This document shows, one piece after another, positions 11,869 through 22,757 of a stretch of DNA of 64,000 nucleotides. Made by a program: the position numbers and the translations under genes. Under the pieces are notes generated by a model, which saw only the letters and a list, made by a program, of their open reading frames with translations, was not told the DNA's origin and did not search any database. The stretch's first letter is position 1. The number at the start of each line of letters is the position of its first letter. The stretch covers positions 16,114,571 to 16,178,570 of the forward strand of contig NC_087075.1 in the NCBI RefSeq assembly GCF_026151205.1, written 5' to 3'. The stretch comes from Bolinopsis microptera (lineage: Eukaryota; Ctenophora; Tentaculata; Lobata; Bolinopsidae).

Positions 11869-14800
11869 GTTATCAAAGATTTTTTTTGTAATAGATCGGC
11901 ACGTTATTAAATAAAGTTTTACAATCAAACTAACTTTTAATTTATATATGTAAACTAATAATTTATATTATTAAATTAAATTATTATTTATTATTTTTCA
12001 GCATGTTATTAACGTTTGGACCGCTGTGCAGTAATCTGTCTATTGAGCTGATATCCAGAAAATCAGTTCTTCACTCCTTTGCATGCCCGAACTGTTCCCA
12101 GCTGAATGAGGTATATGTTTGGTTGTCTTTTTAATGTTGAAATGTTTATTTGTAGGTTAAAATTGAATAATCAGTCCACAAAGTCAATATATTTATTTAT
12201 CATTGTTTAATATAAAACATATAGAAAAAAACCAAGATGCGCTTACACTTTATGTTATTTCCTTCAATCATAATTGTATATAATTATGTTTATAAACGTC
12301 TGTGAAAAGTGTAAGCACCTAGTTTAAATAATTCTCCCACCTTAAGGCTTAAAGTACTCTTGAATTACTAGTAGTTAGTTGCATTGCTGTTGAAACATCG
12401 TATGCTGTATTTATGTTTCTGACTTATTTCCGTCAAAAGCTTGAGAATTCTAATTTTAATTTATAAATCTGCCAACATGATCTTCTTAAAAATACATTTC
12501 GTCATTTTTTTCAAAGTTATGATGTTGTTTGCTGCTATTTCTATAATAGCTTTTAATACGTCTGAAATTGATAGCTCCTCTATCGTGGTATTCATTGGGT
12601 ATACCATCGGGCATCGACTATACGATCATGATGCTGACTTAACATTTCAAAATAACAAAATAATAATACATGAGTATGTAATCATGATACATTTTACATT
12701 GTATCTTGTACATTGTACATTTGTACATTATACATTGTATGTACATTGTATTTCTCCTCTGCAAACTCTTTGTTTCAATGGTCGAGATCGCAACTACGGA
12801 GGTCAAATAAAATTTACACCATGATAGTTTAACCAACTGTTACCGTAATATAAGTATAACGAAATAGCATGAAATCTTCTTTTTTCAAATTTTTATTTTT
12901 ATTAACTTTTAAATTTTAATCCCAGCTGGATCAGATGGAGGTAGGAATGTCGGGAAAGAAGACTGGTAACACATACTGTGACAAGTGTTCAGCTGCTGTG
13001 TCATTGGAGCAGAGTACGAAGGGGGTCGACAGGCGTTATCTCTGTAGCTGTTACCTCTGTGGTGACTCAAACGAGGTAAGGGGTGTGGTATATGTGTGGT
13101 TAAAATATAAAAAATATGGGTGCGGTATTGTGTACTGATGTTCAAATTTATTGATATTGTTTGAATACCTTATCGGACGTTCGAAGGCATTCATTTAATG
13201 TATTTAATTTAACTACCTTGATGAATGCTAGGGCCTCCAACGTCCTATCAATGTCCATTCAAATAAAGTCCGATAAAATGAACTGACAAACAGTTTATTA
13301 AAACAGAACATTTCCCCAGTTCAAAAGGAGTGAGTTACGAGTTGCCGGGCACAAGCACTACTTCGGTACCTGTAAAGAGTGCCATGAACAGTTCAAGTTC
13401 TTCAAGTGGAGCGCTACAAACTTGTTGCGTTATTCTCCCAGCTCAGTTCATAGGGGACACAAGGGTGGGTGTAGTCATACATACCTCGATTTACTGCAGC
13501 TATTTCCTTCCCCCAAATTAAGAATAAACATGTAAATGTAAACAATCAAAACCCCGATATACCGCACTGTTACCTTTCCCCTGCAAACTCCGCGGTAAAT
13601 CGGGGTTTTGCTGTAAGTTTCTAATAAACAAGATGTGATATTCCATCCAGATAACATGTTCGTAACCGAACAAATCAGAATATTGTTGCTTAAATATAAG
13701 GCTCATGGCAAAAGCCAAAAAGTCGTAAAATTTACTAACTTCTCATCCCGCAAATCTTTTAATTTATCATTCTGTAACCTAAATGTAAACTCCTAACTGT
13801 AAACTAACGTCCCAGCTCCAAAGCTGGAGAAATCAGTCTCTAATGTGGAGGATGGTGAGACCAGGGTGAAGCTGGTTGAGGTGACGGAGATATGTGATTG
13901 TTCTGATTGTGAAAGTAGCTCTAGTTCTTCTGCTTCAAAGTAAGGGGGTTTAAGTAGCTCTAGTTCTTCTGCTTCAAAGTAAGGGGGTTTAAGTAGCTCT
14001 AGTTCTTCTGCTTCAAAGTAAGGGGGTTTAAGTAGCTCTAGTTCTTCTGCTTCAAAGTAAGGGGGTTTAAGTAGCTCTAGTTCTTCTGCTTCAAAGTAAG
14101 GGGGTTTAAGTAGCTCTAGTTCTTCTGCTTCAAAGTAAGGGGGTTTAAGTAGCTCTAGTTCTTCTGCTTCAAAGTAAGGGGGTTTAAGTAGCTCTAGTTC
14201 TTCTGCTTCAAAGTAAGGGGGTTTAAGCTTAGATGGCAAGTACGTACGGTACAGGGCTTTAAGTACGTACGGTACAGGGCTTTAAGTACGTACGGTACAG
14301 CTACTTTTAAAGGTACGTACCGTACAGGAACTGTAAGGTAAAATTTTTTTTCAAATTTTAGAATCAACTTCAGTGAATTACTTGTAATTTTTGATTAGTA
14401 TTATCATCATAATTTTTGAGATAGAAGTCAAAAATAAACACAGTGGTTAAAACAATAAAAGATTTAAGAGGAAAATTTGTGTACCGGATCGCTCTTAACC
14501 GGTACTACACTACTACTACTTGTAATTATCGTTAAACTCAAAGCTTCATCCTTTTGTTGCAGTACACGAACACCAGCTTTTCAGCTAGCTCAGGTCGCAA
14601 CCTTAATCTACGCTTGTCCATAATATACTCGTAATCTCTAAAATTGGTCTCACAAATTGACGAAGAACTTAAAACACTGAATACTATTTGGGCCAACTGT
14701 TTAAGCAGAAAAAGTTCTCCTCCAAAATATTTCCAGTATATTGACGGATTAATAAGCTTCATAGGTTCTGATTCCGCATCAGTGTAAGGGTTTTACCCCT

Positions 14801-16777
14801 TCTCTGTCGTAGTTAACGCGGTACGTCTCTAACTGGAGAATCGTCTCAGCAAACAGCAACTTTAGAATTTTGAGTACGCTCTTCAGATCTGTACCTTTCA
14901 GCCTACTTTATCAAATACGTACCGTACAGCTAATTGAAAGGTACGTACCGTACGAACTTCACATCTTAGGGTTTAAGTAGCTCTAGTTCTTCTGCTTCAA
15001 AGTAAGGGGGTTTAAGTAGCTCTAGTTCTTCTGCTTCAAAGTAAGGGGGTTTAACTAGCTCTAGTTCTTCTGCTTCAAAGTAAGGGGGTTTAAGTAGCTC
15101 TAGTTCTTCTGCTTCAAAGTAAGGGGGTTTACTGTTAATTATATTTCGTTTTTTAAGTGCTAGCTCTAGCTGTTTTGCCTCTAAGCAAGGAAATTATTGC
15201 TTTAGTATTATTAAGGCATTGTTAGGAGCTTTATTTAACTTTAAGAGTCGTAATACTTTTACCAGGCAAGGACTGGTTATGAGCTGAACTTCTTTCCACA
15301 CAATATTCGGCAGAGGCACATATTAGGTGCGGTAAAAAAATCGAAATTATGCGGTACCGCACCCGACTATAAAGGTAAAATGTGCGGTAAGGTGCGGTAA
15401 ATTTTTACCAATTATGCGGCAAATGTGCGACGATTTTTTCGAAATTTGTGCGGGAATTGTGCGGTTTTCTTTTGCATTTTCTGAAGGACTTTGGAAATTC
15501 TAAACGTATAACCGCCGCTCTTATCAAAAATAGGTCTGTTTATGTGTTACTGAGGGTGTAGTTCTTCACTAAGACCATGATTGAACCTATATTGAGATTC
15601 AGTTATCTGACAACAGTGACTTGATCTGGTAGAGATCAGGAGACAGTTATTTGAAGACGCCTCTTGATAGAGTCGATCAGATCCCATACGTGATCGCAAA
15701 TATGTGACACGCTTGTTGGCATTGATCGTCAGTACTTGTAAACCATTTGATCCAAGATCAAAGATCCATTAAGCCCACTATAAAGCCAACGCTACAACGA
15801 ATAGAGCTCATTACCCGATAAAAAAGGGCTGCAGGTATGATCGAAGTACGGTAACGACGAGGGTTCAATAACGGCCTGGGTCAAGGTCCCGAAAGGGCCT
15901 GGGTAACGGTCCCGAAAAGGCCTGGGTCATGGTCACGAAAGGGCCTGGGTCACGTGGTAACCGGGTCACGTGGCCTAGGTATGAGTTCCAAAAGGGCCTG
16001 GGTCAGGGCCCCGAAAGGGCCTGGGTCACGGTCCCGAAAGGGCCTGGGTCAGGGTCCCGAAAGGGCCTGGGTCAGGGTCCCGAAAGGGCCTGGGTCACGG
16101 TCCCGAAAGGGCCTGAGTCACGGTCCTAAAAGGGCCTGAGTCACGGTCCTAAAAGGGCCAGACTTTTAACATATTTTGGTTTTTACACTCGAAAATCATA
16201 ACGCAAAAATTTCAAAATTATGCGAAATTACGCGGAAAATGCTAGATTATGCGGAAATATGCAGAAAATTACAAAATGTGCGGAAAACAATAAATTATGC
16301 GGAAATGTGCGGAAAACGGTAAATTGTGCGATCCCGCACCCATCGCACCTAATATGTGCCTCTGATATTCGGACAAATCAATTTGAATCTTTGATTGTGA
16401 TTTTCCTTTCAGGGCCTCAGAATTAAAGAGTTTTGAAAAAGAACCGGAACCAAAAACGGCGGAGAAATGGCGGGAAATGTTTGGAAAAAGCGAAATTGAA
16501 TCAAGTGACATATTTGAGCACTTCAAAGATTCTCCTCCGGTAGGATTGTTTCCTTCCCTTTCCTAAAATAGTTGACTCTAAAAAGTTGTCCCCAAAATAA
16601 AAACACTCATTAATTTAATCTTTATAACTAAACCTATTTATCAATAATCAACAACGTCAGGAGAGGCTAGGAGCTCAAAGACCTATAAACAGCGCGATGG
16701 ATATCGTCAGCATGATGATGTACCATCTTGATTCCATCTACTCCACAGCCGGGTCTGTTACTGATCCACCAGATTAG
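11816..16777 (+). CDS. Seven-exon gene for a Cys-rich, zinc-ribbon-like protein
   Basis: Predicted CDS: 11816-11868, 12002-12110, 12926-13075, 13320-13464, 13816-13939, 16413-16539, 16661-16777 (TAG), 274 codons. All acceptors are AG and donors GT, and phases 2,0,0,1,2,0 are consistent across every junction with no internal stop. The protein has paired cysteines: CRSC (3-6), CPNC (46-49), CDKC (72-75), CYLC (96-99), CKEC (122-125) and a late CDCSDC before a Ser run. This suggests zinc-ribbon folds; CRSC in exon 1 could pair with CPNC in exon 2. The C-terminus is acidic, ending SVTDPPD. I do not recognise the family. Exon 1 is the last of 17 near-identical copies, so alternative first exons are possible. 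Start choice is the main uncertainty; exons 3-7 are firmer. Confidence 0.66.
13166..13285. mobile_element. Short MITE copy (TA-CCTTATCGGAC family) in intron
   Basis: The left end TACCTTATCGGAC and the core GCTAGGGCCTCCAACGT followed by AAATAAAGTCCGATAAA match the MITE family that also occurs near 23.1-23.3, 24.7-25.1 and 58.5-59.2 kb. This copy is diverged and lies in intron 3 of the Cys-rich gene. It is noncoding. Confidence 0.6.
13914..14225 (+). repeat. 39-bp tandem repeat spanning a splice donor, 8 copies
   Basis: The unit AGTAGCTCTAGTTCTTCTGC plus TTCAAAGTAAGGGGGTTTA repeats eight times at exact 39-bp spacing with little or no variation. Copy 1 overlaps the end of exon 5 of the Cys-rich gene: TCAAA|GTAAGG is the donor that joins in phase to exon 6 at 16413. 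The same donor word is present in every copy, but TAA follows in frame, so using a later donor would add a stop. On the minus strand the repeat is open (KPPYFEAEELELL per unit), which I regard as accidental. Confidence 0.85.
14236..14975 (-). mobile_element. hAT transposon remnant with dimerisation-domain fragment
   Basis: The minus-strand frame at 14538-14762 contains a run with SSSSICETNFRDYEYIM, then RRLRLRPELAEKLVFVYCNK. This is the pattern of the C-terminal dimerisation region of hAT transposases (family knowledge). No catalytic part is visible, so it is a remnant. Flanks carry repeated TACGTACGGTACAGGG and its inverse TACGTACCGTAC at both sides (14240-14335 and 14917-14955), which may be subterminal repeats. 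It lies between the two 39-bp blocks inside intron 5. Exact element ends are not resolved. Confidence 0.6.
14976..15131 (+). repeat. Second block of the 39-bp repeat, 4 copies
   Basis: Four further units of the same 39-bp sequence, the third with AACTAG in place of AAGTAG. It is separated from the first block by about 750 bp holding a hAT fragment and GTACGTAC-rich repeats. This suggests one array of at least 12 copies was split by an insertion. Confidence 0.85.
15311..16364. mobile_element. Non-autonomous hAT MITE with 8-bp TSD
   Basis: The terminal inverted repeat CAGAGGCACATATTAGGTGC starts at 15311 and its exact complement ends at 16364. Both sides are flanked by the 8-bp direct repeat ATATTCGG (15303-15310, 16365-16372). 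An 8-bp target duplication and CAG-type ends fit the hAT superfamily. Subterminal zones are rich in TGCGGTAAA/TGCGGAAA words, the usual transposase-binding clusters. There is no coding capacity. It sits in intron 5 of the Cys-rich gene, 40 bp upstream of the exon-6 acceptor, where it could affect splicing. Confidence 0.9.
15868..16165. repeat. 23-bp tandem repeat inside the hAT MITE
   Basis: About 13 head-to-tail copies of a 23-bp unit GGGCCTGGGTCACGGTCCCG followed by AAA, with AGGGTC/ACGGTC variants. Because 23 is not a multiple of 3, all plus frames read similar GPGS/RKGLGQ peptides; these are not genes. The unit is GC-rich in an otherwise AT-rich element. Confidence 0.88.
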
Positions 16778-18312
16778 TTTAGGTTTGGGAATGATACAAG
16801 ATGGAAAACATATCAGAAATTTGCGATTCAACATCCTAAAACCATGGCCCTAGATTACTAGATATAAACTGAATAATGGCATAAGATTTTATTGACAACT
16901 GTTAATTAAAGATGCGATAATCTAATGACTGGGTTTGACAATTTGACACGTATAAACTTCACTTTTTAACGATTTCAGTATATTACTGATTAAATAATTG
17001 GCTTTAAATTTTTTCCAATTTGTAGGACGAATTTTAATATAAACAATTTTTAACGCATTTGACAATTATTGTGATTTTGCTAATCTTATTCTAATCTTAA
17101 AATTGTTCCTTCATTTTTTGTTTAAATCAAGAAAAAGGTTTCTATGGTGTTTTATGTAGAAGTTACTTCAGCTAGTGAGTTATGTCCAATTTAAGGATAA
17201 GACTGGATCTGGATGCCACTTTTCCCTTGACTAAATTATTTATCATTTCTCTCTGCACCGGGGGAATTCTAGAACATTCTCTTATCCTAGGCTTTACAAA
17301 AGTTCGGCTCTGTAAATTTAATCCTACGTTACATTAAAACGGCCTAGTGCCTAAATTTAAACGCAGATTATTAGTCGGTCACAAAACAGATACAAAGGCT
17401 CATGACAGAAAAAAGACCAGAGATCCCCTAAAATTTTGTGCAGAATGTTTTATTCAAAACCCGGTTTCTTATGCGCATTGACCAGGTCTCATTAAGTTAG
17501 GTTTTATGACTACTCCAAGTTGGCGAAGTAGGAGATCGTTCACATATAACGTCAGTACCTGGAGGGGAGGGGATTTTGGTAGAGCGCTAGTGTAACTTCT
17601 CACAGTACACAATAATTACTACAAGTTAGTGGTGTGCTGAGAGTCAGGAGATTATTGTGTTGAGGGAGGGGTCCAAGATTGCGAAATTTTGCTCAAGTAA
17701 TATGTGAACGATTATAATACTTGTGGTTTTGACTTTTCTGTCAAGGACAAGTAAGTGGCTCTATAATTGTCTATTAAGCCAGACTTTAAAACTTTGTGCA
17801 GATTAAGAACGGCTTGGAAAAGGATCACTTGGATAACAAGTAAAGAATACGTGTCAATTGTAATATGTGCTAACCCTAGATAAAGCAATTTAGGCAAATA
17901 TTATTAAAAACGAATAACTCCAACCAGTATTTCGTATCACTTATAATTATATGTTTTAAATAATCCCCCTCCAGCCCCAGGCCTACCAGTATCCCGCGCG
18001 GGGGACAATAATTTCTAGGATTGCGATTAATATCCTGTACTCTTTTACTTATACAAGATCCACGAGTAAAATATTTTGAATGTTTGAATAGAATGTAACA
18101 TATCAGTGAAAGTTGTGATGATCATTCATATTTTCTCGATTTCAACATTCAACAATTTTTAAAGTTTTTTCTAAAAACTACATTTTCCGTGTTTCAAACG
18201 ATTTCAATCATTTTGAGCCAATAAAAAATGTCCACTATTTTCAGTAATTAGCTAATTGGTAATTATCCAATTAGCGCGATGCACTACTAGCAGTACTACT
18301 AGTAGACATAGT
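16778..18312. other. Intergenic sequence, nothing recognised
   Basis: About 1.5 kb downstream of the Cys-rich gene stop. I see no exon with convincing frame and splice sites, no RNA gene and no transposon ends. The minus-strand frame at 17712-17897 has no recognisable domain. Confidence 0.5.
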
Positions 18313-19245
18313 TATAAGCCCCCTCCCAGATTGCAACATTTCAATGTTCATGTTAAGAAAATTTTCTAACCTTATAACTTCTCATTAATTCATTGGAGCT
18401 GATATCCTTTATCTTTTTTCCTGTTCATCTCTCTTCAGTCTTCTATCAACATTCGTATAATCTTTATACAGCTAGCATCGACTTCGTTCCTGAGGTTAGT
18501 GATTGATAACTTTAGATTATGGTTATTGATCATTTGACGTTATTAAGATCTTCTCAATTTTGCCATTTCCGGTCAATTTCTAAAATTTTCTCGACTAGAT
18601 TTATGATTCTTTGCACATCTCTAAAAAATATTAAGTGTACTGAGTACTCACTGTGATTGTAGTTGCTGATGAAAGTGGGATAAAAACGAACACAAAATGA
18701 CAAAAATGTTTGCTTTTGTTAGAATATATTAGGGCTGTGTAAATTTCAACAGTTCAAAACATATAAGCCTTACGGCTTATATATATATGTTAATATTCAT
18801 TAGATATTCATTGAAAATTATTTTAAAGATTTCACTTAAAAGAATATTCTTCCGCTTCTTCTATCTCACCTTATTATTGCTCATAAGCTCACCAAAGGAA
18901 GACCAAGGGTTCACATTTTGTCTTGTCCGCTGAACAGTTCGTTCCCACTGAGCAAGGGTTTGAAATAAAGTGTTTTACTATGTTATAATAACAATGCATT
19001 GAAATTTTGTTAAATATTTGAGTTTGAATTGATTTTGAATTTTATTTTTCCTTGTCAAATGAACCTAAAGTAATCATGTTGTGACTGTTCCCTGTGTTGA
19101 GATCTCAGGGCAGGTTACCTTGATAACTCATCCAGGAGTGTCTGGGGACTGAGCTTCTGTCGTCACACCTGTCCACTCGGCTAAAACTCGAACGAAAATT
19201 AACTTATTTGATATTTATATATCTAAGTTAGGTTGTAGCATAACC
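18313..19245. repeat. Dispersed repeat of about 0.9 kb, copy 1
   Basis: Starts TTATAAGCCCCCTCCCAGAT and ends near AGGTTGTAGCATAA. A second copy lies at 20265-21345 in the same orientation. The plus strand contains an exon-like stretch (TCTCTTCAG to CCTGAG|GTTAGT, 18440-18493) and AATAAA near 18964, so it might be a small non-coding transcription unit. In copy 2 the acceptor AG is lost. Similarity between copies is high, with small indels. No terminal inverted repeat or protein was recognised. Confidence 0.65.
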
Positions 19246-19375
19246 GTTCACAACTAAAGTTATTTGGCAAACCAAAAAGGTGGTAAAACTAAAAAGTGGG
19301 GAAAAAGTGGTGTTTCCGTGAGATACAAAATTGGTGAAAAGCTTGGTGAAAACCTTCGTAGGGGTCCTAACTACC

Positions 19376-19849
19376 ATAAGGGCCATCTACTTAGGACATC
19401 CGGCAATTAGGGAGGGGGTGGTTTTGGAATTTCGGACAAATCCGGACAAGGGGAGGCGGGGTGGTTTCTGAAAATCCGGACGTCCGGAAATTTTGGTAGA
19501 ATTAACGAAAAAGTCCGATTTATTTCAACTCTTTGACACTAATTACTCTGTAAGTTTAGATACCTGTATTTTAAACGGGTACTTAAAGTTAAATGTACTT
19601 AAATGTATCTGTAGAACTGTGCTAAAAGTAAACTTGTTCGACACTAAATGTATTATTTTCTATTTTAAGTAACTAAACATTTTATTAACTATGAATTTGA
19701 CTTGGTTTTATTTGTACTCTTAAAAGTAGCTGGAAATCTGGACGTCCGGGGGAGGGGTGGTTTTGAAAATTCGGACACACCCGGACAGGGGGAGGGGGTG
19801 GTCTGAAAATCTGAGATTTTGGCGGACGTCCTAAGTAGATGGCCCCATA
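19376..19849. mobile_element. MITE with GGGCCATCTACTTAGGAC ends
   Basis: Left end GGGCCATCTACTTAGGACAT at about 19380 and right end GTCCTAAGTAGATGGCCC at about 19830-19847 are inverted copies. Inside are mirrored G-rich GGAGGGG and ACGTCCGG words in subterminal position. Length is about 470 bp with no coding capacity. A target duplication could not be fixed with confidence, so the superfamily is left open. Confidence 0.75.
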
Positions 19850-19984
19850 TTCCGTTGAGAAATTCTTTTGGACATTCAAATCCAACGTAAGGCCACTTTT
19901 CCCCTGCCTATTTCAGTAATGAAGGTTATTGACATTTTTTTTTGTAAAATATATTTGAACCAAGACATTTAGTTTTTACTTTGT

Positions 19985-22113
19985 TGGCAAGATGCTGTTT
20001 CAGTGAACATTTTTATTTTACACAAGTGATGGTGTTGTGTCCCTCTAATTTGAATCCTGACATGCAGTCAACTGCAATCTCTACACCATAGTCAATTGGG
20101 AATGCTGCTACAGTAAAAAGATTCTCTTATATATGTCAGGCAACTACGTGCAGGTATTTAAAATCGAAATTAATTGATAAATATTGGAAATTAGGTCATA
20201 AGTGATTTATAAACACAGTCAAAGGTGGGCAGGTTCACTAAAATATTTATTGTGTTACTTATAAGCCCCCTCCCAGATTGCAACATTGCCATGTTACGAA
20301 AAATTTCTAACCTTAACTAATTCTCATTAATTCATTGGAGCTGATATCCTTTATTTTCTTTCCTGTTCATCTCTCTTCACTCTTCTATCAACATTCGTAT
20401 AGTTTTTATACAGCATCGTCTTCGTTCCTGGGGTTAGTAATTGATAACTTTAGAGTAGGGTAGATAATCATTTGACGTTATTAAGATCTTCTCAATTTTG
20501 CCATTAAAAATGGAAAGCACCAGATTTCTGGTCAGTTTCTAAAATTTGCTCGACTAGATTTATGATTCTTTGCACATCTCTAAATAATATTAAGTGTACT
20601 CACTGTAATTGTAGTTGCTGATAAATGCAGAAAGTAGGATGAAAAACAAACACAAAGAACTAGTTTGCTTTTCTTTAAGGTTGTTAAAATATATTAGGGC
20701 TGGGTAAATTTCAACAGTTCAAAACATATAAACTAATTACAACATTACAAATCTATTACATTTATTGAGAATTATGTAATGTAACGTGATGGAAATATCT
20801 TAAGCGGGCATATCCTGTCCAAACCCAGGATGTACTACATGAAGAATTCGTTGTAACTTTGTTTGAAAAGCATTAATATAATTATAAGCCTTATATGTTA
20901 ATATTCATTAGATATTGATTGAAAATTGTTTTAAAGATTTCACTGAAAAGAATATTCTTCCGCTTCTTCTATCTCACCTTATTATCGCTCAAGCTCACCA
21001 AAGGAAGACCAAGGGTTCACATTTTGTCTTGTCCGCTGAACGGTTCGTTCCCACTGAGCACGGGGTTGAAATAAAGTGTTTTACTATGTTATAATAACAA
21101 TGCATTGAAATGTTGTTAAATATTTGAGTTTGAATTGATTTTGAATTTTATTTTTCCTTGTCAAATGAACCTAAAGTAATCATGTTGTGACTGTTCCCTG
21201 TGTTGAGATCTCAGCGCAGGTTACCTTGATAACTCATCCAGGAGTGTCTGGGGACTGAGCTTCTGTCATCACACCTGTCCACTCGGCTAAAACTCGAACG
21301 AAAATATGCTTATTTATATATCTAAGTTAGGTTGTAGCATAATCTGAGCTACTTGTCATAACCCATCAGCTCTAAGATTTTATTAAATTAGTATCCTATA
21401 GTAACCAACTCTTCCCCTTATGTTGTTATTTTACCCCTTCCGTCGATTCCAAGGAATTCTTATCTACCCTGGCCTGGTGTTACGAAGAGTTTCGTTATCT
21501 CCCACTAATGCGAATCCCACATAACTGTGACCTCTGTACCATGGTTTACAGGCAGAGAACCTGATATAATCTCCAGATGAGCTACAGCAGGCAGGGAGAA
21601 ACAAGTCGGAAACTTTCTGTATTCATCAGAAGCTGTATCGTATGCACCTTTATCGTCACCATCGTCCCAAAATGCGATCTTAGCAACATCTTTCGACCAA
21701 ACTTCAGCACATCCTGCTGTTTGAAAATTGAAATCAATGACTTTGACTCCATTGCAGTCAATAATCAAGTTAGTCGATGTTTTCGTTAAGGTCCAGATCT
21801 TTTCCTTCTCGTTTGGTGCCGTTGTTAGATGTTGCCCTTTTTTGCAGGAGGACGTTTTATAACTTATGATGTTTAAGAATCTGATGTATATAAAGCCGAA
21901 ATAATCTCTAACACCACCAGCATTCTTAGTATACACGCATAAGTCAACCATATCACCTCTTCCTGTTTCAGAATCTGTCTTGATCTGTAGGGGGTATGCC
22001 TCCAGATCGTAGTCGATAAACTGATGTCGTTTCACATCTGTCCATTCTGGAGAGCAGACGTTTAAGATTAAAATAAGTTGACCAAGGCAGTAAATACGGT
22101 TCACTATCTTCAT
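19985..22113 (-). pseudogene. Decayed paralog of the sushi-domain gene
   Basis: On the minus strand, 22113-21505 reads MKIVNRIYCLGQLILILNVC onward and aligns with exon 1 of the intact gene at 28791-29475. A 7-nt deletion at the start of the sushi domain (after GTEVTV) shifts the frame and gives an early stop (MWDSH). A sushi exon survives at about 19985-20155. It has lost its acceptor AG (TTTAAAT in place of TTCAGAT), carries TAG for the CAG of the intact copy, and has a TAA later. A repeat of about 1.1 kb (20265-21345) sits in the intron. The order of remnants matches the intact locus. Confidence 0.82.
20265..21345. repeat. Dispersed repeat copy 2, inside the pseudogene intron
   Basis: Same sequence as 18313-19245 and same orientation, with an extra segment of about 180 bp at about 20725-20905. 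The intact paralog lacks it at the equivalent intron position (between the exons at 28442-28615 and 28104-28277), so it inserted or was copied in after the gene duplication. Confidence 0.7.
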
Positions 22114-22335
22114 TCAGTAATACGTTAAATGTTCATATTAAAAATGTTTATCGGCAGTCATAGGATTGCGATTGTAACATTTATTCTCTTTGTAATATTC
22201 ACTAACCTGCACAGTAGACTATCCCAAACAGAAGAAACCTTAGCAAGCCTGTTCGGACAAAGTTTGTCCCCATTGCAATGCAGCGTTATTTCTTTGGATA
22301 AGAAAACTTCCTTTATTGAGCTAGATATTTTGGAT
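22114..22335. repeat. Duplicated upstream region of the sushi paralogs, copy 1
   Basis: About 220 bp immediately upstream (minus sense) of the pseudogene ATG is closely similar to 29476-29690 upstream of the intact gene. It therefore probably carried the promoter of the ancestral gene. A plus-strand frame (22129-22374, MFILKMFIGSHRIAIV...) is partly shared between copies, but most base differences change the amino acid, so I do not call it a gene. Confidence 0.65.
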
Positions 22336-22757
22336 CACATTTCAACTTTGCACATTTGTTATAAAAGGTTATAAAAAACTGTAATAGTATAATAAAGAAG
22401 ATATAAACAATTTTTGAAATGAAATGCAATAAGTTTTCGATGAAACGAAACAACTCCGATGCCTAAATCAGCTACCTAAGAGTTAATAATATCCCAGCTG
22501 ATACATCCCCAGAGAATTGTGTCCCTCTGAGTCAGTGTTAATGTGCAACCTTATTTCAATGACAATATGGCTTCAAAGTTTGGACTACTTTATCACAAAC
22601 GTATGTTAAGACCTTTAAGTACTGAATAAAACTGATAATTATTTGAATTAGCTGTGGCTCGCACTGGCCCATGGTTATTTTTATTTATTTATAACCTAAG
22701 AGTCTTAGTAAGACACCGGTATAGTAGTAAATAATTAATGAGGAAACAACTCATAAG
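22336..22757. other. Intergenic AT-rich sequence, nothing recognised
   Basis: No gene, RNA or repeat boundary seen between the duplicated promoter-like region and the TTACTGGG MITE. Confidence 0.5.

Noticed and set aside
5351-11869. CRISPR-like repeat/spacer layout (about 75-bp repeat separated by other sequence)
   Set aside because: The sequence between units is a simple 8-bp satellite of variable length, not unique spacers, and the context is eukaryotic with spliced genes and no cas genes.
12441-12824. 127-codon plus-strand frame
   Set aside because: It lies in the intron between 12110 and 12926 of the Cys-rich gene, with low-complexity hydrophobic/His-Tyr sequence and no recognisable domain.
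13793-14239. 148-codon minus-strand frame (KPPYFEAEELELL repeats)
   Set aside because: It is the reverse of the 39-bp repeat and of a plus-strand exon that fits by phase; no minus-strand splice or start support.
15929-16139. Gly/Arg/Pro-rich plus-strand frames
   Set aside because: Product of the 23-bp minisatellite in the hAT MITE; the same peptide appears in all frames.
18440-18990. Possible small spliced gene (CTCTTCAG exon, GAG|GTTAGT donor, AATAAA)
   Set aside because: No sustained reading frame, and the second copy lacks the acceptor; kept only as part of a dispersed repeat.
22129-22374. Plus-strand frame with signal-peptide-like start, also partly present at 29508
   Set aside because: Shared because of the segmental duplication; most differences between copies change the amino acid and the frames end differently, so no coding constraint is visible.
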